NCBI GenBank assembly: GCA_937911265.1
Contig: CALDRG010000095.1
Coordinates: 1 to 8,107 of the forward strand
DNA from: Thalassarchaeum sp002495735
GTDB lineage: Archaea > Thermoplasmatota > Poseidoniia > Poseidoniales > Thalassarchaeaceae
Direction: 5' to 3'
DNA length: 8,107 nucleotides
Made by a program: the position numbers and the translations under genes. Positions within the stretch are counted from its first letter, which is position 1. Each line of letters begins with the position of its first letter. Under the pieces are notes generated by a model. It was not told the DNA's origin, searched no databases, and saw only the letters and a list, made by a program, of their open reading frames with translations. Shown piece by piece: positions 6,641 to 8,107 of the stretch.

Positions 6641-8107
6641 ATGATGGAGGGCGCCCGAGGGACTATAGAGGCCGTAGCGATCAAGAATCTGCAAGAAGTC
6701 CTCCGTAAGAATGGCATAAGCGCAGAGGCCTTGTTCTCAAAGTACGACTTAGATGGTAATGGCAGTCTTTCCGAAAACGAGTTCGCGGCTGCTCTCGAGT
6801 CGATTACCGGCCAGCAGGCACCTGCGGCTATACTGAGGGCAGTGTTCGGGGCCCTTGATACCAATTCAGACGGCTCGGTAGATCTCCCCGAGATTTTGGC
6901 TATGATGGAAGGGGATTCGACTGAATCAGTCCCTGCCGGAGAGGGCGTTTCAATCTCCGACCATCCCAACGAATCATACAACGGAGAATACGATCTACAG
7001 GACATTCAAATCAACGGCAAGGCCCTGTACAAAAGCGCCCGGGGAAACCGCCTTTACTTCTACAACGCCAACAGTGGTGGCGCACCCTCGTGGAGTCTCG
7101 ATGACAGAGAGCAGGACGGCAGCAACGACTGGTACAGAGGTGGCTGGTCGCGATCAAGGGGCGACGGATCACTACCTACGGGAACCAGAAGATGGGTCGG
7201 CGTGGGCAAAATCACCATCTCCGTTGTTGGCGAATCGAGCGAGTTAACCGCCGATGATACCGCTTCCAGAGCCGCTAAAAACTTCTCCGGCGACGAACAA
7301 ATCAAAATCACTCTGCCGCGGTCTTCGTTCAAGAGCGGTGAAAAAATCAGTTTCTCCTTCACTACCTTCGAACTACCCAATGACGCCTGGATAGGAATCG
7401 TACCGGCAGAAATTCCGCACGGCGACGAGGCAGTCAACGACCAGCACGAAACTAGCTACGAGTATCTTGAAGGCAGGACCCACGGTAGTTTCACTTTGCC
7501 CAACCCAGGACTAGGAGAATGGACTCTAAGGTTACATGACACCGACAACAATGGGCGCGAGTTAGCCTATGTGCCGTTCACTGTTGCAACCGATGGAACA
7601 CCCTCTTCTCCTCCAGATTTCGATGCGGGCAAATCTGAATTCGACATGGTAACAGACAATTTCACAGAGCTGATATCTAAGTTAGAACAGTCTGTCAGTG
7701 ATCAGGGCCTGTCAGTCGAGCAGGCCAGAGAGATTGCCAATTCTGAGGTCGAGAAGGAGATTGAGAAACTGCCTTTCTCCATACAGTCCGCCGCTCGAAG
7801 AATTTGGAGAATTCGTGCCAACTCTGTGCAGGAACAAATCGTTTCGAGGATGTCAAGCCCCGAGGCCATCGCTGCTGGAGCAGCCGCAGTGGGTGTTGCC
7901 GGTGTAGTCGCTGCTGACATGCAGGAAAACGCAGAGGAAGCACCGGCGGGGGGAGCACCTCCTGAGCCGACAAGGTCGGAGGATATGCGCAGACGAGCCA
8001 ACGATATGGGATACGCCAGCCACGATGAGTGGCATGAGGAGCACCATATCGAGATCCCCGACCAAGTCGAGATCCCCGACCAAGTCGAGATCCCCGACCA
8101 AGTCGAC
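6641..8107 (+). CDS. Multidomain EF-hand protein with C-terminal hexapeptide repeats (partial, 3' end missing)
   Basis: The frame is open from ATG 6641 (a second ATG follows directly) to the window edge: 489 residues, no stop, no signal peptide. Residues 1-90 hold two EF-hands with complete 12-residue loops, D36-LDGNGSLSEN-E47 and D73-TNSDGSVDLP-E84, so calcium binding is expected. Residues about 114-190 form a Tyr/Trp-rich, Gly-rich domain (NGKALYK, RLYFYNA, WYRGGW). Residues about 191-316 look like an Ig-like beta-sandwich with LPNDAWIGIVP, IPHGDEAVND and LRLHDTDNNG. A Pro/Ser linker leads to a charged helical region (333-405), then an Ala/Gly/Val-rich hydrophobic stretch (408-426) that could be a membrane helix. 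The tail has a basic helix (RRRANDMGYASHDEW) and three EIPDQV repeats. It starts 65 bases after gcvT, with no Shine-Dalgarno. Cellular role unknown; a calcium-responsive scaffold is an inference. Confidence 0.88.
   Translation, partial: MMEGARGTIEAVAIKNLQEVLRKNGISAEALFSKYDLDGNGSLSENEFAAALESITGQQAPAAILRAVFGALDTNSDGSVDLPEILAMMEGDSTESVPAGEGVSISDHPNESYNGEYDLQDIQINGKALYKSARGNRLYFYNANSGGAPSWSLDDREQDGSNDWYRGGWSRSRGDGSLPTGTRRWVGVGKITISVVGESSELTADDTASRAAKNFSGDEQIKITLPRSSFKSGEKISFSFTTFELPNDAWIGIVPAEIPHGDEAVNDQHETSYEYLEGRTHGSFTLPNPGLGEWTLRLHDTDNNGRELAYVPFTVATDGTPSSPPDFDAGKSEFDMVTDNFTELISKLEQSVSDQGLSVEQAREIANSEVEKEIEKLPFSIQSAARRIWRIRANSVQEQIVSRMSSPEAIAAGAAAVGVAGVVAADMQENAEEAPAGGAPPEPTRSEDMRRRANDMGYASHDEWHEEHHIEIPDQVEIPDQVEIPDQVD
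8051..8104 (+). repeat. Perfect 18-bp tandem repeat, three units, in the EF-hand gene
   Basis: GAGATCCCCGACCAAGTC occurs three times without a mismatch (8051-8068, 8069-8086, 8087-8104), each coding for EIPDQV. The unit length is a multiple of three, so copy changes keep the frame. The window ends 3 bases later (GAC, Asp), so the total copy number is unknown. Confidence 0.97.

Noticed and set aside
7853..8101. Minus-strand frame with VGDLDL repeats
   Set aside because: The repeat is only the reverse reading of the 18-bp EIPDQV units; the plus-strand frame is long, open and has real domains.
8051..8107. CRISPR-like array
   Set aside because: The units are contiguous with no spacers, 18 bp long, and in frame within a coding sequence.

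Overview
This window looks like genomic DNA from a marine planktonic archaeon, most plausibly a Marine Group II euryarchaeote (Poseidoniales). The archaeal assignment rests on an unmistakable transcription factor B (a zinc ribbon, a B-finger-type linker and two cyclin repeats) and on a tRNA-Ala with encoded CCA. The lineage is an inference from the mix of secreted LVIVD-type beta-propellers, moderate GC and mixed Shine-Dalgarno/leaderless starts; it has not been verified by any search.

Layout. Positions 1-3283 (minus strand) carry two tandem, related secreted beta-propeller proteins. The downstream copy (1460 to 1, running off the window) is a predicted lipoprotein; the upstream copy (3283 to 1538) has an N-terminal membrane anchor or signal peptide. 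Facing away from them, at 3339-3932 (+), is a small secreted protein with a C-terminal membrane anchor, a DxDxDG calcium-type loop and a predicted mature N-terminal histidine. A tRNA-Ala(TGC) follows at 3983-4059 (+). Convergent with it are a 62-residue membrane protein (4256 to 4068) and, 9 bases upstream of that, tfb (5342 to 4266). Divergent from tfb is a GcvT-family aminomethyltransferase (5424-6575, +). The window ends in a large multidomain EF-hand protein (6641-8107, +) that is still open at the edge, inside a perfect 18-bp tandem repeat coding for EIPDQV.

How the parts fit. The left third looks like a cell-surface module: two propellers that share a His motif just after their anchors, plus a divergently transcribed surface protein with a calcium-type loop. 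The middle is housekeeping (tRNA, general transcription factor, one-carbon metabolism) with a small unknown membrane protein attached to the tfb unit. The right end is a second calcium-themed protein without a signal peptide. I see no CRISPR array, insertion sequence, integrase or toxin-antitoxin system. No stretch longer than about 85 bases lacks a gene or RNA. The least explained items are the shared HxHx5H motif, the small protein with the predicted N-terminal His, the basic N-terminal tail of TFB, the tfb-coupled small membrane protein, and the repeat-tailed EF-hand protein.
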